Below are positions 1-7,171 of a stretch of DNA of 11,164 nucleotides, piece after piece (within the stretch, counting starts at the first letter, position 1; each line of letters begins with the position of its first letter). The notes under the pieces are model-generated. The model saw only the letters and a list, made by a program, of their open reading frames with translations, was not told the DNA's origin and ran no database searches. Location: positions 1 to 11,164 of the forward strand of contig JAPLNJ010000577.1 in the NCBI GenBank assembly GCA_026692885.1, read 5' to 3'. The position numbers and the translations under genes are program-made. Origin of the DNA: Planctomycetota bacterium. Lineage in GTDB: Bacteria; Planctomycetota; Planctomycetia; Pirellulales; Pirellulaceae.

Positions 1-1
1 G

Positions 2-118
2 CATGACGCGTTTCTGAAGGCCATGACGAAGATCGCGACGTTTCGAGGCCAATCGGCATTCGGAACTTGGCTCCACCGCATCGCCGTCAACGAAGTCTTG
101 GCGACAAGACGGCGCTGA
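2..118 (+). pseudogene. 3' piece of an ECF sigma factor (region 2 only), truncated
   Basis: The frame enters from the left edge and reads HDAFLKAMTKIATFRGQSAF, then GTWLHRIAVNEVLATRRR and TGA. This is the end of sigma-70 region 2 of the ECF type: the DAF-K-A helix, the F-RG-S-F-TWL-RIA-N core that contacts the -10 element and core polymerase, and the basic end. A working ECF sigma factor continues through a linker into region 4, which binds the -35 element. Here the frame stops directly after region 2, and the +1 frame beyond the stop does not resemble region 4. A repeat element begins about 20 bases later, so the 3' half was probably lost by insertion or deletion. The 5' end lies outside the window. 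The family call is solid; that it is non-functional is inferred. Confidence 0.6.
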
Positions 119-317
119 GCTGGTAGCAACGTGTGCCGAAATAACTTGCCGGTTCTCGGAAGCTGCCGACGTAAGTCGGTCAGAGCGTCCCGCATCTCAC
201 CTATGAGCCCGGAAAGCAACGGGGTTGGAAGCCGCCGACGTGAGTCGGTCGAAGCGTCCTGCCTCTCGCCTGCTTTGTGCCGCCGCGCTGGTAGGTCCAG
301 GGCGAGAACCACCGGCC

Positions 318-327
318 GACTCACGTC
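318..327. repeat. Left 10-bp flanking direct repeat (putative target-site duplication)
   Basis: GACTCACGTC occurs here and again at 635-644, directly outside the inner element. An uninterrupted version of the same hairpin is present at 702-715, which shows what the empty site should look like. Confidence 0.6.
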
Positions 328-634
328 TTTGAAGTTGCGCATTTTGCCGCATGGGGAGAAGCTTCCGGCGTCAGCCGGGAGAGAAATCCCGCCCACAACC
401 TAGCCGCGGTCGCCCGCTCCATCGAGAAGCCCCCGGCGTCAGCCGGTGGGAGTGTTCCCACCCCTGCACCTAGACGATGCACCGCGAATAGGTGTGGGGC
501 GGGAGGCTCCGGCCAGCTTACGCTGGCGGCTTCCGTGTGGCGTGCGTGGCTCCTGGGTAGGTTCGGGGCGGGACGGCTCTCCCGGCTAACGCCGGGAGCT
601 TCCTCGGCAGAGCCCGGAAATGCGTAACTTCAAA
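328..634. mobile_element. Inner MITE-like element inserted into a hairpin unit of the outer one
   Basis: The ends TTTGAAGTTGCGCATTT (328-344) and AAATGCGTAACTTCAAA (618-634) are inverted repeats matching at 16 of 17 positions. The same 10 bases, GACTCACGTC, sit directly outside both ends (318-327 and 635-644), as expected of a target-site duplication. The interior holds units at 358-402 (+), 426-472 (+), 489-533 (-) and 558-602 (-), with 13 and 15 nt between the ends and the nearest unit. The length is 307 bp and there is no coding sequence. The duplicated bases are themselves an inverted pair (GAC/GTC), so the duplication could be partly a by-product of the hairpin, but the restored 45-nt host unit argues for real insertion. 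Confidence 0.65.
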
Positions 635-644
635 GACTCACGTC
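635..644. repeat. Right 10-bp flanking direct repeat (putative target-site duplication)
   Basis: Second copy of GACTCACGTC. It continues into GGCGGCTTCC, the rest of the split reverse unit. Confidence 0.6.
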
Positions 645-810
645 GGCGGCTTCCAGTTGTTGGGAGTCGTGGGGCGTTAGCTGCGGGGCGGGACACGCCG
701 GCCGACTCACGTCGGCGGCTTCCCAGGTGGATCGCCGAAACTGGGAAGTTATCCTCGCTGACGCGTCGGGTTACGATGATCCGCTGCTAGCGTTTTGCGC
801 AACCTTATGA

Positions 811-3645
811 TCAAGGCCTTGTCTGCTGGAGCCGCTGTTTCTCGGCCTGCCGTACCCAGCAGGTTCCACAGACGCATTTGTCACGTCCGCAGGTGCCAGC
901 GATGTCGTGGAATTCCAGCGGTGCGATCGAGGCCTCGACCAGTTGGCGCATCGTGCGGTATCCCGGCTCGTCCGTGCTGCGCCAGCCGCCGTTGGTGATT
1001 TGCTCCCAGCCGCCTCCACTCGCCGCCAAGGGTGCTTTGAGGATGCGGCTCTCCGACGGCTCGGCCACGTTGACCAGCGACGCGAAAGGCTGACCGGCCA
1101 GTTTCTCGCCCCAGAGGTTGCGGATGTGCTGCCTGAGTGCCGCCTCGTGGGGCGGCGACGCCTTGCGCCATTCCACCTTGTTCCACGAATAGTCGCCGTA
1201 GCAAATCGCGTTCACGTCAAGCCAATCGACGATGCGCTGGAAGCTCTCCCGGTCGAGCTTCACACGGGGTTTGCCAACCTCGTCCGGATGCCCGGCAAGC
1301 AGCAGGGAGGCCAGCTTGCCCGCGTGGGCAAAGTAGTCCTTGGGCGTCGAGTAGTCGGCCTCGAAGTTGCACTGGGCGAGCTTGATCAGTCCCGGTCGGT
1401 TGACCAAACTTTCGTAGGCGTCGCTGACGATCATCTGGTTGGGGCCGGGCCACTCCGGGTACGGAAAGACGACGTCCTTGATCCTGCCCAGCAGTTTGAC
1501 GTCGCCCTCGATTCTGTCGAGTCCGTGGCACTCGAGGCAGTACCGATCCAGCACGGGCTGAACGGTGCGCGCGAAGCTCAATCCGCCCTCGTAGCGCGGA
1601 CCGGCCGGCGGTGTCAGTTCGTGGACTTGAACGTCGTGGGGCAGGGCCACGCGGCGCGTTGTGCTGTGACGCGGTTCGTGGCAGCCGGCGCAGCCGCTCA
1701 CCTCGCCCGGCTGCAAGTACACGGCCGACCGCATGCTCATCACCGACATACCGTTCTCGTCGAGCAGTTGAAACAGCAACGGCTGTCCGGCCGGAGCATG
1801 GAAGGCCACTCGACCGTGCTCGTCGACCGGCGCCGTACCCAGGATGCGTTTGGGCATGTCGATGATCGCCTTACTGCGGCTCGGCGGCGTCTCGATCGGC
1901 TGAGCATACATTCGGACGACGCGCAGATTCTTAACGCTGCCCTGGGGAATGGTATGCGTCGAGCGGTAGACGTCATCCACATAGAAGGTGCCTGTCGTCT
2001 GGCTCGGGGTCGACTCCACCAGCGACGGCAGCACCGGCGGCTTCGGTCGCGGCTGGACGGGCATGGGGGCGAAGCAGGACATCGCCGGGTCGCGGTAGAT
2101 CAACTCTCGCCCACCGAGCGAATCGAGCAGATAGATGCCGTAGGCCGCCTCGCGCTGCACCGCTCCCTCTCGGGCCAGCCGATTTGGCGTGTAGGCCACG
2201 AGGAACAGATCTTCGCTGAGGGGATACGGATTGCAGTAGGCGCCGCTCGCCGGCCAGGGTTCCGTCTCCGGAAAGGAGATCTCCGGCGTGATGCGGGTGA
2301 TCGGCGTCTCGCCCTCCGGCCCCTGCTGCGGGTCGATGACAATGATCGAGCCGGCCGTGTAGCTGTGATGCGCCATGGCCGTGCTGACGATCTTGCGCGA
2401 GCCGGGAATCTGCCTGGGCTCGCCGGTCATGCAGGGGTTTCGGGAGTACATCTTGTACACCAGACCCGTGGCCGTGCCATCCGGCCGCGTGACCCACAAA
2501 CCCTGGAAATACGAGAAATGGCGGTTTACGTAATCCCAGCGAGTATACAGCAGGCGTCCGTCGTCGAGCAGGCTGGGCTCCCACTCGCACGCCTCGTTGA
2601 ACGACAGTCGCCGAATCTGTGAACCATCGTTGTCGGCCCGGTAGAGTACGAAATTGGCGAAATACCGCCCGCCGTATTGGCAGCGGATGTGCGTCTGCAG
2701 TCGCGTGCTGACGAAAGCGATGTCGCCGTCCGGCAGATAGCACGGATCCCAATCCTCGATCAGCGTCGTCGTCAGGCCCACCTCGCGAGCGAGTTGGTCG
2801 CCGGGCCGACCGGTGATCTGCCGCAGTCCACGGCCGTCGACCCCGACTTCGAAGAGCACGAAACGACGCAGGTTCGGGTCCGGTTGCGTGTGATCGCAGA
2901 ACGAGAACAGCACCCGCTTTCCATCGAAGGACAGATCGGGGTGCAACACGGATCCGACCGGCAACTGGCCTTCGAGGAGCAGTCGCTCTCGAGGGTTCTC
3001 TTTCCAGGACTCGAGCACCGCCAAGCCGGGACCCGGACGGCTGTAGCGGCCCAGGTACTGACGCGACATGTGCGAATAGCCGGGCGGCGGACGCTTGTTG
3101 ATCAGCAGGTCGTCGAAGTCCAACAGCGGGTGCGAGAAGATCATCCGACGGCGAAGCGCACACACGTCGTCGTACAGGGCCTCCGTGAACGAGTTCGTTT
3201 CGGCCGCCTGCTCGACTCGTTTGTTCAGCGCGGCCAGTTCGGCTGCCAGTTGCGGACGCGCGGCGTGTTTCTCGACGAACGCGAGCGTCTTGTTCGCCAG
3301 GGCAAGCCGCTCGACAGTCGCCTTCGGCAGATCGGTCGATGTGCCCGCGACAATCGCTGCGTCCAGCGATACTCCGGCCCACCCCGACCACGTGACGGCC
3401 CGCGCGGCTGGCCAGGCTGAATCGTCAAAGTCCTTTTCACGCCAACCGCGAGCTTCCGCCGTCGCCGACTTCCACCGCGTGTCCGAACAGACCACCAGCG
3501 GCGTGGCGCCGGTCACGTCCACTCGCAGCCGGGCAAACACGCCGGCCGGGTTCTCGCCGTTGCCGACCCAGTTTTCTGCTTCGACCGCCAGTACGTTGTC
3601 GCCGGGCGAGAGGAACCGCTTGACGTCAAAGGAGCAGATCTGTTG
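811..3645 (-). CDS. Hydrazine synthase alpha subunit-like cytochrome c protein, main body after an in-frame TAG
   Basis: This is the larger part of a gene whose N-terminus lies at 3649-3921 in the same frame; the whole would be 1,036 codons, ending in TGA at 811-813. In full-length numbering, the part after the stop starts with the end of a beta-sandwich sugar-binding-like domain (FDVKRFL, GDNVLAVEAEN), then a helical stretch (about 200-265) with LLFDD/INKR-like motifs, a repeated propeller-like region (about 310-625; LSFDGKRVLFSF, YLPDGDIAFVSTR, LLDDGRLLYTRWD), and a cytochrome part with haem-binding CAGCH (744-748) and CLECH (795-799). This matches the middle and C-terminal parts of hydrazine synthase alpha. 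Planctomycetes without anammox carry many such proteins, so hydrazine synthesis is not implied. Four cysteines near the end (1011, 1016, 1018, 1021; C-x4-C-x-C-x2-C) could bind metal. Expected location is periplasmic. The first in-frame start after the TAG is a GTG at 3540, which would lack any signal peptide, so haem attachment would fail if translation began there. Confidence 0.72.
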   Translation of the reverse strand, partial: QQICSFDVKRFLSPGDNVLAVEAENWVGNGENPAGVFARLRVDVTGATPLVVCSDTRWKSATAEARGWREKDFDDSAWPAARAVTWSGWAGVSLDAAIVAGTSTDLPKATVERLALANKTLAFVEKHAARPQLAAELAALNKRVEQAAETNSFTEALYDDVCALRRRMIFSHPLLDFDDLLINKRPPPGYSHMSRQYLGRYSRPGPGLAVLESWKENPRERLLLEGQLPVGSVLHPDLSFDGKRVLFSFCDHTQPDPNLRRFVLFEVGVDGRGLRQITGRPGDQLAREVGLTTTLIEDWDPCYLPDGDIAFVSTRLQTHIRCQYGGRYFANFVLYRADNDGSQIRRLSFNEACEWEPSLLDDGRLLYTRWDYVNRHFSYFQGLWVTRPDGTATGLVYKMYSRNPCMTGEPRQIPGSRKIVSTAMAHHSYTAGSIIVIDPQQGPEGETPITRITPEISFPETEPWPASGAYCNPYPLSEDLFLVAYTPNRLAREGAVQREAAYGIYLLDSLGGRELIYRDPAMSCFAPMPVQPRPKPPVLPSLVESTPSQTTGTFYVDDVYRSTHTIPQGSVKNLRVVRMYAQPIETPPSRSKAIIDMPKRILGTAPVDEHGRVAFHAPAGQPLLFQLLDENGMSVMSMRSAVYLQPGEVSGCAGCHEPRHSTTRRVALPHDVQVHELTPPAGPRYEGGLSFARTVQPVLDRYCLECHGLDRIEGDVKLLGRIKDVVFPYPEWPGPNQMIVSDAYESLVNRPGLIKLAQCNFEADYSTPKDYFAHAGKLASLLLAGHPDEVGKPRVKLDRESFQRIVDWLDVNAICYGDYSWNKVEWRKASPPHEAALRQHIRNLWGEKLAGQPFASLVNVAEPSESRILKAPLAASGGGWEQITNGGWRSTDEPGYRTMRQLVEASIAPLEFHDIAGTCGRDKCVCGTCWVRQAEKQRLQQTRP

Positions 3646-3921
3646 CTAGTCGTCGCCCGAACCGACCCGCTTGCCGTTGATGAACAGCACGAAAGCGTTG
3701 TCGACAGTGATCGAGCAGACGGCCGACTGGATGGTTCGGTCGGCGGGGATCGTCAGCTGCCGACGGAAATAACATTTGCCCGCCGGTACGTTCACCGACG
3801 AAGTGGCGTCGGAATACCAAATCCACTGGGCGACATCGGACTGGGCGGCGGCGGTCCCAAGGTTGGTCGACAATAAACCTGCGAGAACCAGGAATCGCCA
3901 GACGGAAGAGGATCTTCTCAC
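3646..3921 (-). pseudogene. N-terminal piece of the HZS-alpha-like gene, ending at an in-frame TAG
   Basis: The start chosen is GTG at 3921-3919, with GGAG 5 nt upstream. It gives a classic signal peptide: VRRSSS, a hydrophobic core (VWRFLVLAGLLSTNLG) and AAAQS as the likely cleavage region. An ATG at 3972 is in frame but would add 17 residues ahead of the signal peptide and has no better ribosome binding site. The mature part starts a sugar-binding-like beta-sandwich (WIWYSD, CYFRRQLTIP, FVLFINGKRVGSGDD). Codon 92 is TAG (3648-3646) where this domain type commonly has Trp (GDDW), so TGG to TAG is the simplest change. The frame stays open for 944 more codons after it. As it stands, the product is a 91-residue exported fragment. 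Alternatives are a sequencing error, or readthrough. Confidence 0.65.
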
Positions 3922-4241
3922 GGTATCTCCATCTCCTGCATGTAGAGTGGCCAACACCCCACCGCGCTGCAAGCGTAACTGTTGAGTCCTAGGTTGCCAA
4001 GGCGAGCGGCAGGAAATAACTTACCCGTTGGTCGGCATTTCCAGGCCTATCGGGACGGTCTTGGAAGACCATCCTACCTTAAGTGGGGTAAGTTATTTCC
4101 TGCCGCTCGCCCAATGGGACGCGCACGACAGACTGCACGTCGAATCGAAGTTTGTCTCCAATTCGAAGATCGTGACTACCTGACCAACGGGAACGGGTCA
4201 ACAGGCTCGTCTTCGGAGCGCACTGTGAGGCGAACGGGCCA
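3922..4241. other. Intergenic gap between the DUF6259-like gene and the cytochrome gene
   Basis: No gene is supported. It holds the ribosome binding site of the cytochrome gene (GGAG at 3930-3927), the palindromic element 4001-4111, and a weak 5-bp hairpin (TGACC 4181-4185 with GGTCA 4196-4200) about 40 nt past the upstream stop codon. No thymine run follows that hairpin on the transcribed strand, so I do not call it a terminator. Confidence 0.6.
4001..4111. mobile_element. 111-bp palindromic element with 26-bp perfect terminal inverted repeats
   Basis: Bases 4001-4026 and 4086-4111 are exact reverse complements over 26 positions, beginning GGCGAGCGGCAGG and running into AAATAACTTACCC. CAA directly flanks both ends (3998-4000, 4112-4114), which is too short to prove a duplication. 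The centre has a second hairpin, 4053-4062 with 4065-4074 and a 2-nt loop, with one mismatch that becomes a G-U pair in minus-strand RNA. There is no coding capacity. A MITE-like or REP-like repeat is likely. It may also end or stabilise the transcript of the upstream minus-strand gene. Confidence 0.7.
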
Positions 4242-6923
4242 TCACTGCGGGAGCAACTTGACCGCGGAAGGCATCAGCTCGATGGGCCTCGATTTCCCCT
4301 GCCACCCCAGCGTCGCCTGCCGCGTGGCGTCGGTGACGTTCACGGCGATCACGGCCTCGCTGCCATCCGCAGCGCGGAAGGCGCCGACCTGCACCGCTCC
4401 GGCCGGTTCCACGGAGGGCGGCGGGATCGCCACGCCGAACTGCAGATAGGCACGACCGGCGCCGTGATACAACTCGATCCATTGCTTGTATAACTGATGC
4501 TGCGAGGGCAGGCCGTCGCGCACGATCGGTTGGGCCGTGCCCTGGGCGTCCACTTCAGCCACCCGGAAATCGTCGACCCATACGCGGCACGGTCCCTCGA
4601 CCTGAATCATCACGCGCAACATCTCGGCGCCCTGATTCGGCACCATTACGTCGGCCGAGACTTCACGCCAATCGCCAGGCTCGGGGAAGGGCAGCCTCCA
4701 GGAGCCGAGGCTCTTCAGTTCCCGAGTCAGGGCTGCGATGTTGATGGCGGCCGGTCTTGCCAGCCGCTCGGTGCGACACCAGGCGGAAAGTCGATACTTC
4801 CCGCCGGCGCGCAGGCCCGCGGCACCGATCGATAGGTTCCGCGAGACCTGCGTGATCTCTTCCGCCGAGGCATTTTCCAATCGCAGACTGCTGGCGCCCG
4901 AATGCCGGATGCTCGGGTCGCGCCGTGGCCACCCGGAAAACTTCTGCTCCTTCCACCCGCGCACGTGCTCCCATCCGGCGGGCACGTCGCCCAACCACTC
5001 CTCGAATCCGCCCTGCGTCGGAAAGGCGTGCGGTTCCACCGGCCAGTGCGGCACCAGGTGCGGCATCTGACCCGTGACGATGCAGTGCGCCGTCATCTCG
5101 CGGCTCTCGGCCCGCGGGTTGCTCTGGAAGAGTGGCACGAATTCGTGATACAGGTATCCAAACACCGAGTCGGGCCGATGGCCGGACAACGGGGTCTTCC
5201 CGACGACCTCGTAATCCCGGTAATCCTGGATGCCGACCTCGGGGAGGAACAGCTCTTGCGGTTCCTCGTAGCCCAGCACCATATTCACGCCCGCCGCCCG
5301 ACAAGCGGCCTGCAGCTCGGTCATCTGCCGATGGGCAGCCGCGACGTCCCAGAGGCCGCTGCCCGGCGGGTGGCCATGCCCCGTGGCGCGGCAATCGCCC
5401 CCGCCGCGCATCCCCGCGCCCACTACCTGATCGATTTGGAACAGCTCCCCTCCGCGTTTCGCCAGCCCCACGGCGATCCCGGTGAACCAATCCCGCGACC
5501 ATTGGTCGCCGCGGCAGAGCGTCGCCGCCTCGCCGCCGGCATACCACGGTGGGTTGGTGAGCATGACCTTCCCGTCCTTGCCGAGCATGGCGTGCGGCTT
5601 GGCCTCGCGCTCGAACCGAGCCTGATCTTCCCATTCGAACGAGCCGTCCTCTCGCTTGCCGTAGCTCAAGCACCACTGGTATCCCGACGGCCAGAAGAAA
5701 GCGTGCCCTCCCGCACGCCTCACGGCATCGACACAACGTTTCAACCCGTCCTCGGAAGGATACGGTGGAAAGTACTGGGGCGGCACCCACGTCGCGACCC
5801 CTTCCCAGCCCCAGAAGGTAACGATCAACGGCACGCCCGCGAAATGCTTGGTCCAGTACTTCTCCAGCCACGCCTCGACTCGCTCCGGCTGTGCCAACCA
5901 CTCGCGTCCGAACCGCACCTGCCCCGGCCCCGCCTTTAGCCAATCCGGCAGATCGTCGCGTGCGGCCAGCCGCTTGGCACACCACGGCTGCTTCAAGGCC
6001 CAGGCTTTATAGATCGCCGCCGCGTCGCGCCAATCGGTCGCGGTTCCTCGCGTCCCCCGAAATACGCCAGCCACTACGGGGAACGCCAAAGCAAAAGGTT
6101 CCTTCAAATCGTGCCGCACCAGGTGACGCCAGCCTAGGACCAGGCCGGTCGCCGTCCGCCCGGCCATCAAGGTCTTGGGATGTCCGGCGGCATCCTCGCA
6201 GTACGTCACCACACCGCCTTGCGGTCCGTAGTAGCACCCGAACTGCGCCGCCAGATTGCCGGGCTGCGTGGCCGCCGTAGTGCGCCCCGGCTGCCACTGA
6301 TGCGGGCGCTCGAGCACTCCGCCCTTCGTCGTGCCGAGAACCAGCTCATCGCCGGCGCCGTCTCCTTCCAGCGGTGCCGCCACAGGCAGCAGCGGATAAT
6401 CTACGCGCTCCACCGTGGCCCCCGCTTCGCCCTCCAACGTGATGCGAAACCGGAAGAGCCCGTCCGTCCCGGCTTCCACGACACAGACGGCAGCCAAGGC
6501 TCGATTCCCGATTCCCTCGAACCGTAAACGGACCCCGTCACCTGCGAGGCGTTTCACGGCCTTCGCATCCCGCGAGGACAGCTCCAAGGGCGGTCCCGGA
6601 TCAGCAGCCGACGAGCTCACGACCAGGCGAAACAGCTCTCGGCCCCCGCGGCCCAACTCCAATTCCGCTCCCGTATCCGCAAACCGCACGGGCGCGCCGG
6701 TCGTCCCGTCCAGTCCCAGGACAGCAGCCCCGCTGCGGACTTCGAGCACTTCCGCGTCCGCCGCTCCTCCCGTCGCGAACACAACCGCCGCGAGCAGGCC
6801 GATCTTCCCGCAGATCCTCGAAAGTTCCGCTCGCAAATCTATCCCATCGCAATCCGCTCTCCCTGGGGTACGCCTCGGAATCATACGCATCAGCAGCAAG
6901 TCACGTCGGGTCGGGGTCGTCAT
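4242..6923 (-). CDS. Secreted DUF6259-like glycoside-hydrolase-type protein with CBM4/9-like domain
   Basis: The 893-residue product is probably exported: a hydrophobic stretch at about 41-57 (IGLLAAVVFATGGAADA) follows a long basic leader. ATG at 6923 is preferred because AGGAG lies 8 nt upstream; Met12 is an alternative with a more usual leader length. Residues about 58-290 form a beta-rich N-terminal domain. Residues about 325-620 look like a TIM barrel of the DUF6259 type (LIVTFWGWEG, GGHAFFWPSGYQW, ELFQIDQVVGAG, MVLGYEEPQEL). By analogy with related barrels, D498 and the E553/E554 pair are candidate catalytic residues; this is inference. Residues about 648-790 resemble a CBM4/9 jelly roll (GWEHVRGW, SIRHSGASSLRLEN, CRVWVDDFRV). 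A short beta domain ends the protein. The substrate is unknown. It sits between the cytochrome gene and an agarase-like gene on the same strand, consistent with polysaccharide breakdown. Confidence 0.65.
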   Translation of the reverse strand: MTTPTRRDLLLMRMIPRRTPGRADCDGIDLRAELSRICGKIGLLAAVVFATGGAADAEVLEVRSGAAVLGLDGTTGAPVRFADTGAELELGRGGRELFRLVVSSSAADPGPPLELSSRDAKAVKRLAGDGVRLRFEGIGNRALAAVCVVEAGTDGLFRFRITLEGEAGATVERVDYPLLPVAAPLEGDGAGDELVLGTTKGGVLERPHQWQPGRTTAATQPGNLAAQFGCYYGPQGGVVTYCEDAAGHPKTLMAGRTATGLVLGWRHLVRHDLKEPFALAFPVVAGVFRGTRGTATDWRDAAAIYKAWALKQPWCAKRLAARDDLPDWLKAGPGQVRFGREWLAQPERVEAWLEKYWTKHFAGVPLIVTFWGWEGVATWVPPQYFPPYPSEDGLKRCVDAVRRAGGHAFFWPSGYQWCLSYGKREDGSFEWEDQARFEREAKPHAMLGKDGKVMLTNPPWYAGGEAATLCRGDQWSRDWFTGIAVGLAKRGGELFQIDQVVGAGMRGGGDCRATGHGHPPGSGLWDVAAAHRQMTELQAACRAAGVNMVLGYEEPQELFLPEVGIQDYRDYEVVGKTPLSGHRPDSVFGYLYHEFVPLFQSNPRAESREMTAHCIVTGQMPHLVPHWPVEPHAFPTQGGFEEWLGDVPAGWEHVRGWKEQKFSGWPRRDPSIRHSGASSLRLENASAEEITQVSRNLSIGAAGLRAGGKYRLSAWCRTERLARPAAINIAALTRELKSLGSWRLPFPEPGDWREVSADVMVPNQGAEMLRVMIQVEGPCRVWVDDFRVAEVDAQGTAQPIVRDGLPSQHQLYKQWIELYHGAGRAYLQFGVAIPPPSVEPAGAVQVGAFRAADGSEAVIAVNVTDATRQATLGWQGKSRPIELMPSAVKLLPQ

Positions 6924-7078
6924 TGAGTTGTCTCCTGGTGAACCGAACCATTCTCCTGGACCTGGTGTCCTTACGGCAAGCCGGTGATCGAGAATTTCAT
7001 CGCCTGCCGACCGGTCGCGTGGTAAGAGCAGGAGTCACTTTGTTGCCCGCGCAGAAATAAGTTGGTCAAACCCTTGTA

Positions 7079-7130
7079 GGACGGATTGACGATCCGGCCG
7101 GTATTTTCCGGCCGGATCGCCAATCCGTCC
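7079..7130. repeat. Strong hairpin, 23-bp stem with 6-nt loop
   Basis: Bases 7079-7101 pair with 7108-7130 around the loop TATTTT, with one mismatch in 23. In plus-strand RNA that mismatch is A-C; in minus-strand RNA it is a G-U wobble. The core GGACGGATTG resembles the hairpin at 4053-4074 (GGACGGTCTT), suggesting one short-palindrome family. It lies between two minus-strand genes and could act in termination or RNA protection. No adjacent uracil run was seen. Confidence 0.75.
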
Positions 7131-7171
7131 CACGGCCAATTGTTGAACCTAGCCGGCTTCGCCGGAACCCT

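Larger units (their letters stand above)
141..752. mobile_element. Outer MITE-like element with two forward and two reverse hairpin units
   Basis: The imperfect ends ATAACTTGCCGGTT (141-154) and AACTGGGAAGTTAT (739-752) are inverted repeats, 12 of 14 matching. Inside are units 159-203 (+), 228-272 (+), the split unit 292-327/645-653 (-) and 678-722 (-). Without the inner insertion and one copy of its target duplication the element is 295 bp. There is no transposase, so it would be non-autonomous and mobilised in trans if it is mobile. I found no convincing target-site duplication around it. It could instead be a structured intergenic repeat that never moved as a unit. Confidence 0.55.
119..810. 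repeat. Gene-free stretch filled by a composite palindromic repeat array
   Basis: No coding sequence is supported between the sigma fragment and the end of the cytochrome gene. The stretch contains eight units of 45-47 nt, each with a 5-bp stem, a GTNA loop and a conserved tail (TCCCGC then ACCTA). Forward units begin at 159, 228, 358 and 426. Reverse units lie at 489-533, 558-602, 678-722 and one split as 292-327 plus 645-653. Same-orientation units are 23-24 nt apart and facing units 16-19 nt apart. The pattern is two forward then two reverse units, present twice and nested. Positions 723-810 hold the outer inverted-repeat end and nothing else recognisable. Confidence 0.8.

Noticed and set aside
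131..403. Small plus-strand open frame of 90 codons
   Set aside because: It runs through the palindromic units, and its Arg/Ser-rich product simply reflects the repeats.
159..722. CRISPR-like array: 45-nt repeats with about 24-nt spacers
   Set aside because: Units alternate in orientation, differ from each other at many positions, spacers are too short and varied, the same pattern recurs elsewhere as a repeat, and no cas gene is nearby.
112..761. CGCTGA on both sides of the outer element as a target duplication
   Set aside because: The left copy (113-118) lies 22 bases from the element end, so it does not flank it directly.
907..2622. Long plus-strand open frame of 571 codons
   Set aside because: It lies wholly antisense to the HZS-alpha-like gene, has no domain or ribosome binding site, and is explained by high GC.
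4181..4200. Hairpin past the stop of the DUF6259-like gene as a terminator
   Set aside because: The stem is only 5 bp and no uracil run follows on the minus strand.
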